NCBI GenBank assembly: GCA_002369155.1
Contig: DFEM01000007.1
Span: forward strand, 1 to 23,959
Origin: Lachnospiraceae bacterium UBA3802
Lineage (GTDB): Bacteria > Bacillota > Clostridia > Lachnospirales > Lachnospiraceae
Length of the DNA: 23,959 bases
Reading direction: 5' to 3'
This document shows, piece after piece, positions 1 to 7,955 of the stretch. How positions within the stretch are numbered: position 1 is the first letter of the stretch; each line of letters begins with the position of its first letter. The notes below the pieces were generated by a model. The model did not search any database and had not been told where the DNA came from. It saw nothing but the letters and a program-made list of their open reading frames with translations. The position numbers and the translations under genes were made by a program.

Positions 1-613
1 CGGAAAGGTGAGCTGCGGGTGCGGATGTGATTTTTCCGGGAATTCCGCCCAAGCCCTCTTTGATAAGCTGTTTTAATGACCAGCCTGCGCAATATCCGGT
101 AAGCATTGAAAGATCATGAATATGGATATCAGCATTTCTGTGAGCTTCCGCAATTTCCTCATCATATATTTCAGAAAGCCAGTAGTTGGCTGTAACTGCA
201 CCTGAGTTTGAAAGAATAAGACCGCCTACGGAATATGTTACCGTAGAGTTCTCTTTAACTCTCCAGTCTTCAACTTTTACATATGAATTTACTACATCCT
301 TATAGTCAAGGATGGTTGACTTCATGTTACGCATTTTTTCGCGCTGCTTACGATAAAGGATGAATGCCTTTGCAGCTTCTGCGTATCCGGACTGCTCAAG
401 AATCTTTTCAACCGAGTCCTGAATATCCTCTACATGAACATAACCCTCTTTAATCTTAGCCTGAAAATCAGCTGTTACACGAAGTGCGAGTAAGTCGATA
501 ATATCCTCGCTGTACTGTACGTTTGTGGCATCAAAAGCCTTTTTGATGGCGTCATTAATCTTTACAAGATTAAAATCGGACTTCTCGCCATCACGTTTAA
601 TTACACCAAACAT
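1..613 (-). CDS. nrdD: Anaerobic ribonucleoside-triphosphate reductase NrdD, N-terminal part (cut by window start)
   Basis: This is the 5' part (about 204 codons) of the oxygen-sensitive class III ribonucleotide reductase, which makes dNTPs from NTPs with a glycyl radical. The first ~90 residues (start MFGVIKRDGEKSDF) match the ATP-cone allosteric domain. Residues ~105 onward (VNSYVKVEDWRVKENSTVTY, then NADIHIHDL and YCAGWSLKQL) are typical of the NrdD catalytic barrel. The C-terminal glycyl-radical and zinc parts lie outside the window. The start is chosen because GGAGG lies 8 bases upstream; the ATG at 618-620 is out of frame. The gene has its own promoter and NrdR-like sites (separate entries). 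nrdG, the activase, would be expected beyond the left edge. Recognition of the family is firm. Confidence 0.93.
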   Translation of the reverse strand, partial: MFGVIKRDGEKSDFNLVKINDAIKKAFDATNVQYSEDIIDLLALRVTADFQAKIKEGYVHVEDIQDSVEKILEQSGYAEAAKAFILYRKQREKMRNMKSTILDYKDVVNSYVKVEDWRVKENSTVTYSVGGLILSNSGAVTANYWLSEIYDEEIAEAHRNADIHIHDLSMLTGYCAGWSLKQLIKEGLGGIPGKITSAPAAHLS

Positions 614-661
614 TTTCCATTCCTCCAACACAATTCTTAGGGCTTTACGCCGATTGTCTCT

Positions 662-690
662 ATTGTAGCACCCGTTATCTTTCATGTCAA
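662..690 (-). promoter_or_regulatory. Sigma-A promoter of nrdD
   Basis: Read on the minus strand there is a perfect -35 TTGACA (690-685), a 17-base spacer and a -10 TACAAT (667-662). The predicted transcript starts near 655, which gives a leader of about 40 bases before the nrdD start at 613. This is the best consensus promoter in the window. Confidence 0.85.
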
Positions 691-696
691 CGAAAA

Positions 697-746
697 ACCA
701 CTATATATTTGTGTTATTTTTTTGTCAGATACAACATATAGTTGTT
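697..746 (-). promoter_or_regulatory. Two NrdR-box-like dyads upstream of nrdD
   Basis: Two A/T-cored inverted repeats lie directly upstream of the nrdD -35 element. One is at 697-714 (minus strand ACACAAATATATAGTGGT); the other is at 731-745 (arms ACAAC and GTTGT around ATATA). Their centres are about 32 bp apart, close to three helical turns. NrdR, the ATP/dATP-sensing repressor of ribonucleotide reductase genes, binds paired boxes of the type ACACWATATNTWGTGT with this kind of spacing. The match is imperfect: the first has one extra base and the second is a shorter dyad. The assignment rests on position as well as sequence. Confidence 0.5.
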
Positions 747-772
747 TTGAGGTTGCCATAATTTTTCCGATC

Positions 773-809
773 AAAAAGAGAACATCCCCTATTTTAAGGG
801 AATGTTCTC
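773..809 (-). terminator. Rho-independent terminator after the TPR lipoprotein gene
   Basis: An inverted repeat pairs 778-790 with 797-809 (12 pairs, one internal C/A mismatch, 6-base loop). On the minus strand it is followed by a run of five T. It lies 20 bases after the stop of the TPR gene and closes the run that starts upstream with the purine genes. Confidence 0.85.
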
Positions 810-829
810 CTGATTTTAGTTTACATAAT

Positions 830-1882
830 CTATCGTGTTTTTAGGAAATTATACTCTCGCGCCATATCCTCATCCGAGGGATAATCCACAAGATATTGTG
901 CACAAAGTTCTCTTGCCTTCTCAAAATCCCCAAGATGTTCGTATGCCACAATTCGGTTGTAAAGCAGCTGTCTGCGGCATTCGTTGTTATCAAGTTCAAG
1001 TCCGCTGACCACAGCATCCAGTGCTTCCTCGTATCTGCCCTGATCTATGAGAGCAACCGCGAGCTGATTGTATACACCCGCATTGGGTTCGGTCTCGAGA
1101 TACTTATTGTAAATATTTATCGCAAAAGCGGTATCGTCAAGCTCCTCATAACACTTTCCGAGCAAGAGAAGTACATCCTCGCTCTTGTCGCCGCCCGTTC
1201 TGGCAGACTCAAGATAGTCCTTTGCCGTGGAATAATTGCCAAGACAGTAATTGATATAACCCTTGTCGTAATCCGACATATAGCGGTCATACTTATTGAT
1301 GGCTTCATTAAGATACTCGACACCGTATGGTTCATATCCCGTTTCCGACAAAAGATTATAAATATCTATATATAATGTATAATCTTTTTTCTTAAGCGAA
1401 AGTGCCGTATCAAAATCCGTGCAGGCCGAATCCACATCCTTAAGATACAAATATTCCGCGCCTCGTTGCATATAAGCATCCACGTTTCTCTTTTGAAGCG
1501 CGATAATCGCATCGTATCTTTCCTTGGCTTCTTCGTACTTTCCGAGCTTATGGAAGCAAACCCCGATGTAGAAATTGATATCATAATCAACCGCATCCGG
1601 TGTCGAACCCGATGAAGCAAGTGCATTCTTAAAAGCCTCAATAGCCTCTTCGTACTCGCCTTTGTTCATATAACAAATGCCGAGTCCCCTGTACGCCATA
1701 GTCAGATCTTTTTCCGCCTTTATCGCATCATTAAAGTTCTGCTCTGCGGCATTATAATCCGGTGCCTCCAGCATCTCATATCCGGTTTTCACGTAATCCG
1801 TATTATCCTTCTTGTCGCATGCGCAGATAAATCCAACGCAAAGCATCACCAAGATGCTACGGACAAAATTCTTATTCTTCAT
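830..1882 (-). CDS. TPR-repeat lipoprotein
   Basis: A protein of about 350 residues, predicted to be an exported lipoprotein with a solenoid of tetratricopeptide repeats. The N-terminus MKNKNFVRSILVMLCVGF is a signal peptide, and ICAC with Cys22 serves as an atypical lipobox. Repeated TPR signatures follow through most of the length, for example AYRGLGICYMNKGEYEEAIE and NFYIGVCFHKLGKYEEAKER. TPR proteins are protein-interaction scaffolds; the partner cannot be read here. The frame stays open upstream to an ATG at 2005, but that extension is encoded by the inverted-repeat element at 1897-2039 and would bury the signal peptide, so I start at 1882. Oddly, no Shine-Dalgarno precedes this ATG: the 14 bases between it and the element contain no purine-rich motif. 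The element may have replaced the native leader. Confidence 0.78.
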   Translation of the reverse strand: MKNKNFVRSILVMLCVGFICACDKKDNTDYVKTGYEMLEAPDYNAAEQNFNDAIKAEKDLTMAYRGLGICYMNKGEYEEAIEAFKNALASSGSTPDAVDYDINFYIGVCFHKLGKYEEAKERYDAIIALQKRNVDAYMQRGAEYLYLKDVDSACTDFDTALSLKKKDYTLYIDIYNLLSETGYEPYGVEYLNEAINKYDRYMSDYDKGYINYCLGNYSTAKDYLESARTGGDKSEDVLLLLGKCYEELDDTAFAINIYNKYLETEPNAGVYNQLAVALIDQGRYEEALDAVVSGLELDNNECRRQLLYNRIVAYEHLGDFEKARELCAQYLVDYPSDEDMAREYNFLKTR

Positions 1883-1896
1883 ATACTTATACAATC

Positions 1897-2039
1897 GTGA
1901 CGAGGGTATGTTACACCGCGGGCACGCTCCCGCTAAGTGATTGCTCGCAGCGGCTGCTAAACTCGCTTTGCACTTCGTGCTTTGCTCGTTAAGCACCGGC
2001 GGCACTCAATTACCCGCTAACGCAACATACCCTCGTCAC
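1897..2039. mobile_element. MITE-like element with 16-bp terminal inverted repeats
   Basis: A 143-bp segment is bounded by perfect 16-bp inverted repeats: GTGACGAGGGTATGTT (1897-1912) and AACATACCCTCGTCAC (2024-2039). The inside is visibly richer in G and C than the flanks. It holds further short repeats, such as a GCAC-TTC-GTGC hairpin and two diverged copies of a TAGCGGG-type block. It carries no gene of its own; the only reading frame is the spurious upstream extension of the TPR gene. The structure fits a non-autonomous miniature element or a structured intergenic repeat. No convincing target duplication is seen. Confidence 0.7.
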
Positions 2040-2061
2040 TCTTTTAAATTATTTAATAATA

Positions 2062-3237
2062 TTAATGGTGGAAGAGACGCATCTTGGTGAAGCACATTAC
2101 CATGCCGTATTTATCTGCGCACTCGATAACGAGGTCATCTCTTACGGATCCGCCGGGCTCTGCGATGTACTTAACACCGGACTTCTTTGCTCTCTCGATG
2201 TTGTCTGAGAAGGGGAAGAATGCGTCTGAGCCAAGGGCAACGTCTGTCATCTTGTCAAGCCATGCTCTCTTTTCTTCTTTGGTGAAGATTTCGGGTTTTA
2301 CCTTGAAGATCTTCTGCCAGTTGCCTTCTGCGAGGCAGTCAAGTTCGTCACCGATGTAGTTGTCGATGGCATTGTCTCTGTCTGCACGTCCGAGTCCGTC
2401 TACAAACTGAAGGTCGAGTACCTTGGGGCACTGACGAAGCATCCAGTTGTCAGCCTTGCTTCCGGCAAGTCTTGTACAATGTACTCTGGACTGCTGTCCT
2501 GCGCCGATACCGATTGCCTGTCCGCCTTTTGCGAAGCATACGGAGTTGGACTGTGTATACTTAAGTGTGATTAAAGAAATGATAAGGTCGATCTTTGCAA
2601 GGTCGGGAAGTTCTTTGTTCTTTGTAACGATTTCGCTTAAAAGTTCATTGTTGATCTTGAATTCGTTTCTTCCCTGCTCGAATGTGATACCGAATACATC
2701 CTTATGCTCGATGGGTTCGGGCTTGTAATCGGGATCGATCTGGATAACGTTGTAGTTTCCGCCCTTTTTAGCCTTTAAAATCTCAAGTGCTTCGGGCTCA
2801 TATCCGGGTGCGATAACACCATCGGAAACTTCTCTTTTAATAATCTTTGCAGTTGAAACATCGCAAACATCGGAAAGTGAAATAAAATCACCGAATGAAG
2901 ACATTCTGTCTGCGCCTCTTGCTCTTGCATAAGCGCTTGCAAGGGGTGATAATTCACCAAGGTCGTCTACCCAGTAAATCTTCGCAAGAACATCATCCAA
3001 AGGAAGACCTACTGCAGCACCTGCGGGTGAAACATGCTTAAAGCTTGTAGCAGCGGGAAGGCCTGTTGCTTCCTTTAATTCCTTTACAAGCTGCCAGCCG
3101 TTGAAAGCATCCATAAAGTTAATATATCCGGGCTTGCCGTTTAAAACAGTAATGGGAAGTTCTCTTCCGTCATTTACAAAAATCTTGCTGGGTTTCTGGT
3201 TGGGGTTACAACCGTACTTTAATTCTAATTCTTTCAT
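2062..3237 (-). CDS. purH: Stand-alone AICAR formyltransferase (PurH C-terminal-type)
   Basis: This enzyme transfers the formyl group of 10-formyl-THF to AICAR, giving FAICAR, the penultimate step of IMP synthesis. It is cytosolic. Family motifs are clear: FKHVSPAG (residues 66-73, with the Lys-His pair), [26 protein letters not shown] (about 337-346) and PGGSVRDD (361-368), ending in TKMRLFHH. Usual bifunctional PurH is about 510-530 residues with an N-terminal MGS-like IMP cyclohydrolase domain. This 391-residue protein lacks that domain, and the cyclohydrolase is supplied by the purO gene just upstream. AAGGAGA lies 7 bases before the ATG. That Shine-Dalgarno is built partly from bases duplicated at the flank of the element at 3257-3412. 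The symbol purH is used loosely, since only the transformylase half is present. Confidence 0.9.
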   Translation of the reverse strand: MKELELKYGCNPNQKPSKIFVNDGRELPITVLNGKPGYINFMDAFNGWQLVKELKEATGLPAATSFKHVSPAGAAVGLPLDDVLAKIYWVDDLGELSPLASAYARARGADRMSSFGDFISLSDVCDVSTAKIIKREVSDGVIAPGYEPEALEILKAKKGGNYNVIQIDPDYKPEPIEHKDVFGITFEQGRNEFKINNELLSEIVTKNKELPDLAKIDLIISLITLKYTQSNSVCFAKGGQAIGIGAGQQSRVHCTRLAGSKADNWMLRQCPKVLDLQFVDGLGRADRDNAIDNYIGDELDCLAEGNWQKIFKVKPEIFTKEEKRAWLDKMTDVALGSDAFFPFSDNIERAKKSGVKYIAEPGGSVRDDLVIECADKYGMVMCFTKMRLFHH

Positions 3238-3256
3238 AGTTATCTCCTTTTTTATT

Positions 3257-3412
3257 ACACCTCATCCGGTTCCTTCGGAACCACCTGTCTTCACTCCGTT
3301 TCGGTCGGCGCAAAACCGATGTCCACCGGACATCGTGCGCCCCCTCAAGGGGAAGGCAAATATAGGCTTCTCCTCGAGGAGAAGCTGTCAGCGAAGCTGA
3401 CTGATGAGGTGT
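3257..3412. mobile_element. MITE-like repeat element between purO and the formyltransferase gene
   Basis: A 156-bp non-coding element with terminal inverted repeats ACACCTCATC (3257-3266) and GATGAGGTGT (3403-3412). Inside is a chain of hairpins: GGTTCC-TTC-GGAACC, GATGTCC-ACC-GGACATC, CCCCT-CAA-GGGG, the palindrome CTTCTCCTCGAGGAGAAG, and GTCAGC-GAA-GCTGAC. Direct repeats abut both ends: CCTTTTTTATT (3246-3256) and CCTTATTTATT (3413-3423), 10 of 11 bases identical, read as a target-site duplication. From memory, similar hairpin-rich repeats are common between genes in gut Clostridia. It contains no transposase and is presumed non-autonomous. Confidence 0.82.
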
Positions 3413-3414
3413 CC

Positions 3415-4128
3415 TTATTTATTCTTATTAACAATACGTGTCTCAAATGTACCATCTTCGATGTTAATATATCTTACAAACAACGAAACCTTATTATCCT
3501 CATTAAGTGAGTTCCATACTTCGTTGGTGAAAGCATCTATGTCGCCTGAAATTCCTATCCATGTAGGTTCGCCTTCGAATGAAGGAAGGGGATTTCCGTC
3601 GCTTTCGTATGTATGAATGAAGTGGCCCTCACCGGCGAAAGGATTCTCGTATGCGAATGTGAAGCGGTTGTGTGCACCTTCACGTCCGTTGTTGCTCTTA
3701 AGGATTGATAAAGCGTAATTGTACTTGCCGTTTTCCACATGCATAATACCGGAAATTCTGGGTGTTAAGTTTGGAGCATCGGGCTCATAGCAACGGGAAC
3801 GAAGTGACTGTTCAAAAGTCATCTGTTTATCCATACCTTCATAAATGGTATCTGTCTGATCGCCGTTTGTTACGATTGTTTTGTTGCCAAGTACTCTGAC
3901 AGGAGCATAGATAATGAGGCTGGGATCCTCAAGTTTCGATTCGTCAAATGCCTGGGTTCTTAATCCGTTTCCGTCCTCTACAAAAATACGGTTACGGCTG
4001 TTTGTGCTTCTTCCCATGATAAAATATGCAGTTACCGCATACTTTCCGTCAGCACTCTTTCCAATCACGATACCTCTTCCGGGATACGAATTGTTTTTCA
4101 AGATTTCAGCAAGATTTTTCTTTTCCAT
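3415..4128 (-). CDS. purO: IMP cyclohydrolase, PurO type
   Basis: This protein is predicted to close FAICAR to IMP, the last step of de novo purine synthesis. It resembles the PurO family first described in archaea rather than the MGS-like domain of bacterial PurH. Recognised features are YPGRGIVIG (residues 15-23), YFIMGRSTNSRNR (35-47), RISGIMHVENG and GREGAHNRFTFAYENPFAGE. At 237 residues it is of normal family length, slightly above the archaeal form. AGGAGG lies 9 bases before the ATG. The partner formyltransferase gene follows on the same strand, and the two were probably nearly contiguous before an element inserted 2 bases after this stop codon. Assignment is from remembered family motifs and from the neighbouring gene that lacks this domain. 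Confidence 0.85.
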   Translation of the reverse strand: MEKKNLAEILKNNSYPGRGIVIGKSADGKYAVTAYFIMGRSTNSRNRIFVEDGNGLRTQAFDESKLEDPSLIIYAPVRVLGNKTIVTNGDQTDTIYEGMDKQMTFEQSLRSRCYEPDAPNLTPRISGIMHVENGKYNYALSILKSNNGREGAHNRFTFAYENPFAGEGHFIHTYESDGNPLPSFEGEPTWIGISGDIDAFTNEVWNSLNEDNKVSLFVRYINIEDGTFETRIVNKNK

Positions 4129-4216
4129 ACACTTTTTCCTCCTACCGGTATTTATATTTATTTGTCAATCTTTTCGATTGTTTATGCACTAAATTACAAA
4201 GTTTTTACCGTTTTTT

Positions 4217-6016
4217 TCAGTTTATCTCACCCGAGAGTTTTTCGAAATATTCGGTGTGAGCTGCGATATATTCTTCATTAAAGTTTGAATCTCCGCCCTG
4301 ATGAAGCAGCGATGTGTAAGTATGTGCCTGCACCGCGGTTTCGGGTTTGATTCTCGCGATTATGGCAATTCCTATGTTGGAGCAAATGTCCGCAATTCTT
4401 TCCATGTTGGCAAGAATATCGAGGAACACGATACCCGCGCGAACGGAACAGTTGCCTTCTCTCAAACGTGAAAGATGGTTGTCATGAAGCGTGTTGGTCA
4501 AATCATCCATTACTTCTTCGAGCGGTTCAATATGTCTTGCAGCTTCTATGTCTCTTCTTTCGAATGCAATCGTTGTATAATTCAATATTTTTTTGGTAAG
4601 TTCAAATGCCACATCAAGTTCAGAAAGTGCCTGTTCACTGAATTCGGTCTCATCCTCTACCAATTCCCTGGCATCTTCCGCGATGTTAACCGCATGATCT
4701 CCGAGTCTTTCAAATTCTTTTACGACTCTGTGGTATTCCGTCATAATACGAACATGCAAATCCTCTTTTACATGAGGAGAAAGATTTACAAGATAAGTAT
4801 CGACACAGTCCGTAAGATGGTCTATATTCTCTTCTTCTTCGTTAATCTCATCAAATACTTTTTCATCAAATTTTCTGACAAGGCCGATTGATTTTTCAAT
4901 ATTGTCCGAAGATGCATGAAGCATTGCATCAAGACAGTCGTAGCACCCGCCGAACGCAATTGCGGGAGTATTGAAGAACACGGGGTTGAGTCCGGCAATC
5001 TTGTCATCGTACTTGCCTTCGGGAGTAACCTTGTCCTTAATAATCTTGCGGCTTGAATTGCCTAGAAGCTTCATGAAAGGAAGCATGATGATTGCACAGG
5101 CGATATTAAAAATCGTATTCGTGTTTGCAATCGTACCTGAGGTCATTCTCATATCCCAGAGATTGTCAAGCATTCCGAATTTATGGATTGCAAATACCAC
5201 GACAATTACAAGTATTGTCTTTGCAAGGTTATACATAATGTTTACAATGCCGACACGCTTTGAATCGCTTTTTGCACCGATTGAACAGACAATGGCTGTG
5301 GTAACGCAGTCTCCGAGATAAACACCGACGATAATGACGTATGCCACTTTAAAAGGAATGTCTCCCGCCATGGAAATCGCCTGTAAAATACCGATTGTTG
5401 CGGACGAAGACTGAAGCGTGAATGCAACACCGGCACCCACTATATATCCCAAAACCGGCTTGTTTCCGAGTCCCAAAAAGAGAGCATCGATTATACCGCT
5501 CTCTTTAAGTCCGCTGACTGCTGCCGTCATATTCAAAAGGCCGGTGAAAAGAATACCGAAACCGATTGCAATATTTCCGAGGTTGTCGGATTTTTTGAAT
5601 TTGAAAAACATTATGAGAATGATGCCGAGAATAAGTGCCAACGGTGCCAGCGTGGAAGGCTGAAAAAGCCTTAAAAAGAATGAAGCATCACTTTGTACGT
5701 CAAGAAGTCTGATGATTTGTCCGGTAACGGTAGTACCTACGTTTGCCCCGACAATAATACCGAGCGACTGATTAAGAGAAATAATACCTGCGGCAACAAG
5801 ACCGGAAGTAATAACAATAGTAGCGGTGGATGACTGAATAACCGCCGTAACAAGAACACCCAGAAGAAAAGCTTTGACAGGGTTGTCTGTAACTTTTCCC
5901 ATTATTACCTTTAAAGTTCCTGACTGGCCTTCCTTTAAGCTGTTGCCCATAAGACGCATGCCGTAAAGGAAAAGTGAAAGACCGCCCAGAAGCGAAATTA
6001 CATTAAAAAAATACAT
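4217..6016 (-). CDS. Na/Pi cotransporter family protein with C-terminal PhoU domain
   Basis: A 599-residue inner-membrane protein of the Na+/phosphate (NptA/YjbB-like) family, predicted to move phosphate with sodium. The duplicated transporter core shows both QSS motifs: QSSTAT (residues 61-66) and QSSSAT (202-207), each within a re-entrant, Gly/Ala-rich region. About eight hydrophobic segments fill residues 1-320. The last ~230 residues are helical and charged and match a PhoU-like domain (EFERLGDHAVNIAEDA), thought to regulate such transporters. The start follows AAAGGTG at a suitable distance. It is transcribed towards purO, 88 bases away with no convincing terminator between, so read-through into the purine genes is possible. 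Direction of phosphate flux cannot be told from sequence. Confidence 0.9.
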   Translation of the reverse strand: MYFFNVISLLGGLSLFLYGMRLMGNSLKEGQSGTLKVIMGKVTDNPVKAFLLGVLVTAVIQSSTATIVITSGLVAAGIISLNQSLGIIVGANVGTTVTGQIIRLLDVQSDASFFLRLFQPSTLAPLALILGIILIMFFKFKKSDNLGNIAIGFGILFTGLLNMTAAVSGLKESGIIDALFLGLGNKPVLGYIVGAGVAFTLQSSSATIGILQAISMAGDIPFKVAYVIIVGVYLGDCVTTAIVCSIGAKSDSKRVGIVNIMYNLAKTILVIVVVFAIHKFGMLDNLWDMRMTSGTIANTNTIFNIACAIIMLPFMKLLGNSSRKIIKDKVTPEGKYDDKIAGLNPVFFNTPAIAFGGCYDCLDAMLHASSDNIEKSIGLVRKFDEKVFDEINEEEENIDHLTDCVDTYLVNLSPHVKEDLHVRIMTEYHRVVKEFERLGDHAVNIAEDARELVEDETEFSEQALSELDVAFELTKKILNYTTIAFERRDIEAARHIEPLEEVMDDLTNTLHDNHLSRLREGNCSVRAGIVFLDILANMERIADICSNIGIAIIARIKPETAVQAHTYTSLLHQGGDSNFNEEYIAAHTEYFEKLSGEIN

Positions 6017-6111
6017 GGTGTATCACCTTTTGCAATATTTCTCACAATTAAACAGTTTACTATAAAACACAAATAAATGAAAGTGATTTTGATGTATGTA
6101 AGGGAAATTTA

Positions 6112-6120
6112 TGATATAAT
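6112..6120 (+). promoter_or_regulatory. Extended -10 promoter for the 6192 gene cluster
   Basis: TGATATAAT at 6112-6120 is an extended -10 (TGnTATAAT). No good -35 hexamer is seen at 16-18 bases, which is common for extended -10 promoters. The transcript would start near 6127 and give a leader of about 65 bases, which holds a weak GTCGG/CCGAC dyad (6129-6133 with 6160-6164). Confidence 0.6.
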
Positions 6121-6191
6121 TTCTACGGTCGGACGAATGCCGAATACTTTGCAAAAGAGCCGACAAATATGATATTTGGGAATTTTCTTTA

Positions 6192-7331
6192 ATGCAGGAC
6201 AAGAAAAAGAGTCAAAAACTTTATATCATAACTGCCCTCGGAGTCGCTGTTTTGCTGATTCTTCAGTTTGTTTTGCATTTAATGACCCCTTTTATGAGGG
6301 ATGACCTCTGGTATGCCACCAATCTCGTTACCGGTGAGAAAATATCCTCAATCGGCGATATAATCGAGAGCCAGGTCTGGCATTACTTTAACTGGGGCGG
6401 AAGAAGCATCAATCATGCCCTCCTTCAGGCCGTTCTTGCAAGCGGCGAAACAGGTGCCGCAATTTTAAACACTCTGGCTGCATTAATCCTGGGATTTGCC
6501 ATCTGCTTTGCGGCAAAAGTCAAAAATCCGCTCTTTTATCTTTTGGCGGAAGCCTGTATCATCACATTTAATGCAAGCATTTTCTTTTCAATGTTCTGGG
6601 AATCCGGAAGCGTCAATTATCTCTACTCTTCCTCATGGATTCTTTTCTATATGGCGATTGTATTAAAAACCCTGGATTCCGATTTGGTCTCTTCGTCATC
6701 TGAAAAATCAAATATCTCGGAAATCCTTAAATGCATTTGGATTATCCCTCTTTCACTCATAGCGGGATGGAGCACCGAAAATATGGGTCCTTCCTGTTTT
6801 GTACTTACTGTCTTTGCAATCGTTTTCCTTTTAATAAAAAAGAAAAAAGTTCCCTTCTTTTTGTTTGAAGGTGCACTTTTCACGTTGCTTGGAAGCGTCC
6901 TTATGATCCTCGCTCCCGGTAATTTCGTCAGAAACCAGTTTGTCGAAAAAACGGATTTGGTCACTTTAATAAATTCAAGGATTGACTCTTTCCTTTTGTC
7001 AAACTGCGAATTTCTCTTCCCCACATTCTTTTTCGCAATCATTATTCTCTGCATTCAGATTTTCGTATATAAAAACGTAAAAATACGAGACATGGCTTTA
7101 TTCACGTTTGCTGTAATGGCCGAATGTGCAATGATGCTATCTCCGGCTTATCCGCAGCGAGCATCATTCGGAATCATGTGCGTGCTTATCGCTTATATCA
7201 TCTCAGCGTTAAATAAAATCCTTTCGGATAAAAATAAATATGTAAATGCAGTCTGCATCATCGGTACTTCATCGATGTTTATATTTGCAGTCACAAAAAT
7301 TCTTACTGATATTTTGTACAGACCTTATTAA
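6192..7331 (+). CDS. Polytopic membrane protein, DUF6056-like
   Basis: A 379-residue integral membrane protein with about nine or ten hydrophobic segments. The first external loop carries FMRDDLWYA (residues 34-42) and later FNWGGRSINH (66-75). An acidic pair in the first loop plus a GGR..H motif is the pattern I associate with DUF6056, a GT-C-like family found near polysaccharide and lipid-linked sugar genes. Its reaction is not established, so I do not assign one. The Shine-Dalgarno is weak (GGGA, 10-12 bases upstream of the ATG). It is followed after 9 bases by another membrane protein gene, suggesting co-expression. The DUF assignment is from memory and less certain than the topology. Confidence 0.7.
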   Translation: MQDKKKSQKLYIITALGVAVLLILQFVLHLMTPFMRDDLWYATNLVTGEKISSIGDIIESQVWHYFNWGGRSINHALLQAVLASGETGAAILNTLAALILGFAICFAAKVKNPLFYLLAEACIITFNASIFFSMFWESGSVNYLYSSSWILFYMAIVLKTLDSDLVSSSSEKSNISEILKCIWIIPLSLIAGWSTENMGPSCFVLTVFAIVFLLIKKKKVPFFLFEGALFTLLGSVLMILAPGNFVRNQFVEKTDLVTLINSRIDSFLLSNCEFLFPTFFFAIIILCIQIFVYKNVKIRDMALFTFAVMAECAMMLSPAYPQRASFGIMCVLIAYIISALNKILSDKNKYVNAVCIIGTSSMFIFAVTKILTDILYRPY

Positions 7332-7340
7332 ACAGGAACT

Positions 7341-7955
7341 ATGGCAGAAGAAAAGAAAACCGGAAAAATCAATATTGCATCACAGGTAATAAGCGTCGTT
7401 CTTATTGCTTTGCTTTTTGTGCTTTTTTATAAGGATAACGGAAGCCTCATGCGTTCAGCGTTTTATCTTGGAATTGCTTGTGTCCCCGTTTTTCTCACTT
7501 TGAAATTTTATCCCGAATCAATATTCAGAAGTTTCGCTTTCTGCCTTGCCGTACTTCCGTCTTTGAACCTTTCTGTTGATCTTGGCGGCAATCCGTTTGA
7601 CTTTATTGGTTTCAAAGCGCTGTTTCAGGTTTGGATCACATATTCATATTTCTTTTTGATTTTTGCACCCGCCATGGCACTTGCCGTACTTGTCGCAAAC
7701 AAGAAAAATCCCGAGAAGAAAAAAGGATACAAAAAATACATAATACACGCCGTATTGATAATCCTTTGCGTAATTGTATCCGCCTTCGTTAATCCTTTAA
7801 TCAATCAATGCGAATTTGCATTTAAGTTTCTTTGTATCGCAATAATAACTGACTATGTTGAGAGGTATATTTACGATGGTTTCACGCCCGTATTGGCGAA
7901 CCTTCCGTATTTCTTCCTCGCATTGACAGCAATATTCAGAATCAGATGGTATTAA
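7341..7955 (+). CDS. Small polytopic membrane protein, family not recognised
   Basis: A 204-residue protein with about six hydrophobic segments (roughly residues 13-27, 37-52, 62-77, 92-115, 130-150 and 180-200). A lysine-rich cytoplasmic stretch, KKNPEKKKGYKKY, lies between segments 4 and 5. I recognise no catalytic motif. AGGA lies 5 bases before the ATG, and the gene begins 9 bases after the stop of the DUF6056-like gene, so the two are almost surely co-transcribed. Its last codons and stop form the beginning of the first unit of the tandem repeat at 7939-8090. A role in the same envelope process as its neighbours is inference from position only. Confidence 0.7.
   Translation: MAEEKKTGKINIASQVISVVLIALLFVLFYKDNGSLMRSAFYLGIACVPVFLTLKFYPESIFRSFAFCLAVLPSLNLSVDLGGNPFDFIGFKALFQVWITYSYFFLIFAPAMALAVLVANKKNPEKKKGYKKYIIHAVLIILCVIVSAFVNPLINQCEFAFKFLCIAIITDYVERYIYDGFTPVLANLPYFFLALTAIFRIRWY

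Noticed and set aside
1883..2005. N-terminal extension of the TPR gene to the ATG at 2005
   Set aside because: It is encoded by the inverted-repeat element and would put 41 residues before an obvious lipoprotein signal peptide.
3319..3510. Small plus-strand ORF over the element between the purine genes
   Set aside because: It is made of the hairpin repeats of the element and the antisense of purO, with no credible ribosome-binding site.
4166..4180. Possible terminator between the Na/Pi gene and purO (CAATC/GATTG)
   Set aside because: The stem is only 5 bp, A/T-rich, and has no T-run after it on the minus strand.
4475..4891. Plus-strand ORF antisense to the Na/Pi-PhoU gene
   Set aside because: It lies wholly inside a well-supported gene, is rich in Phe, Cys and Tyr typical of an antisense frame, and lacks family features.
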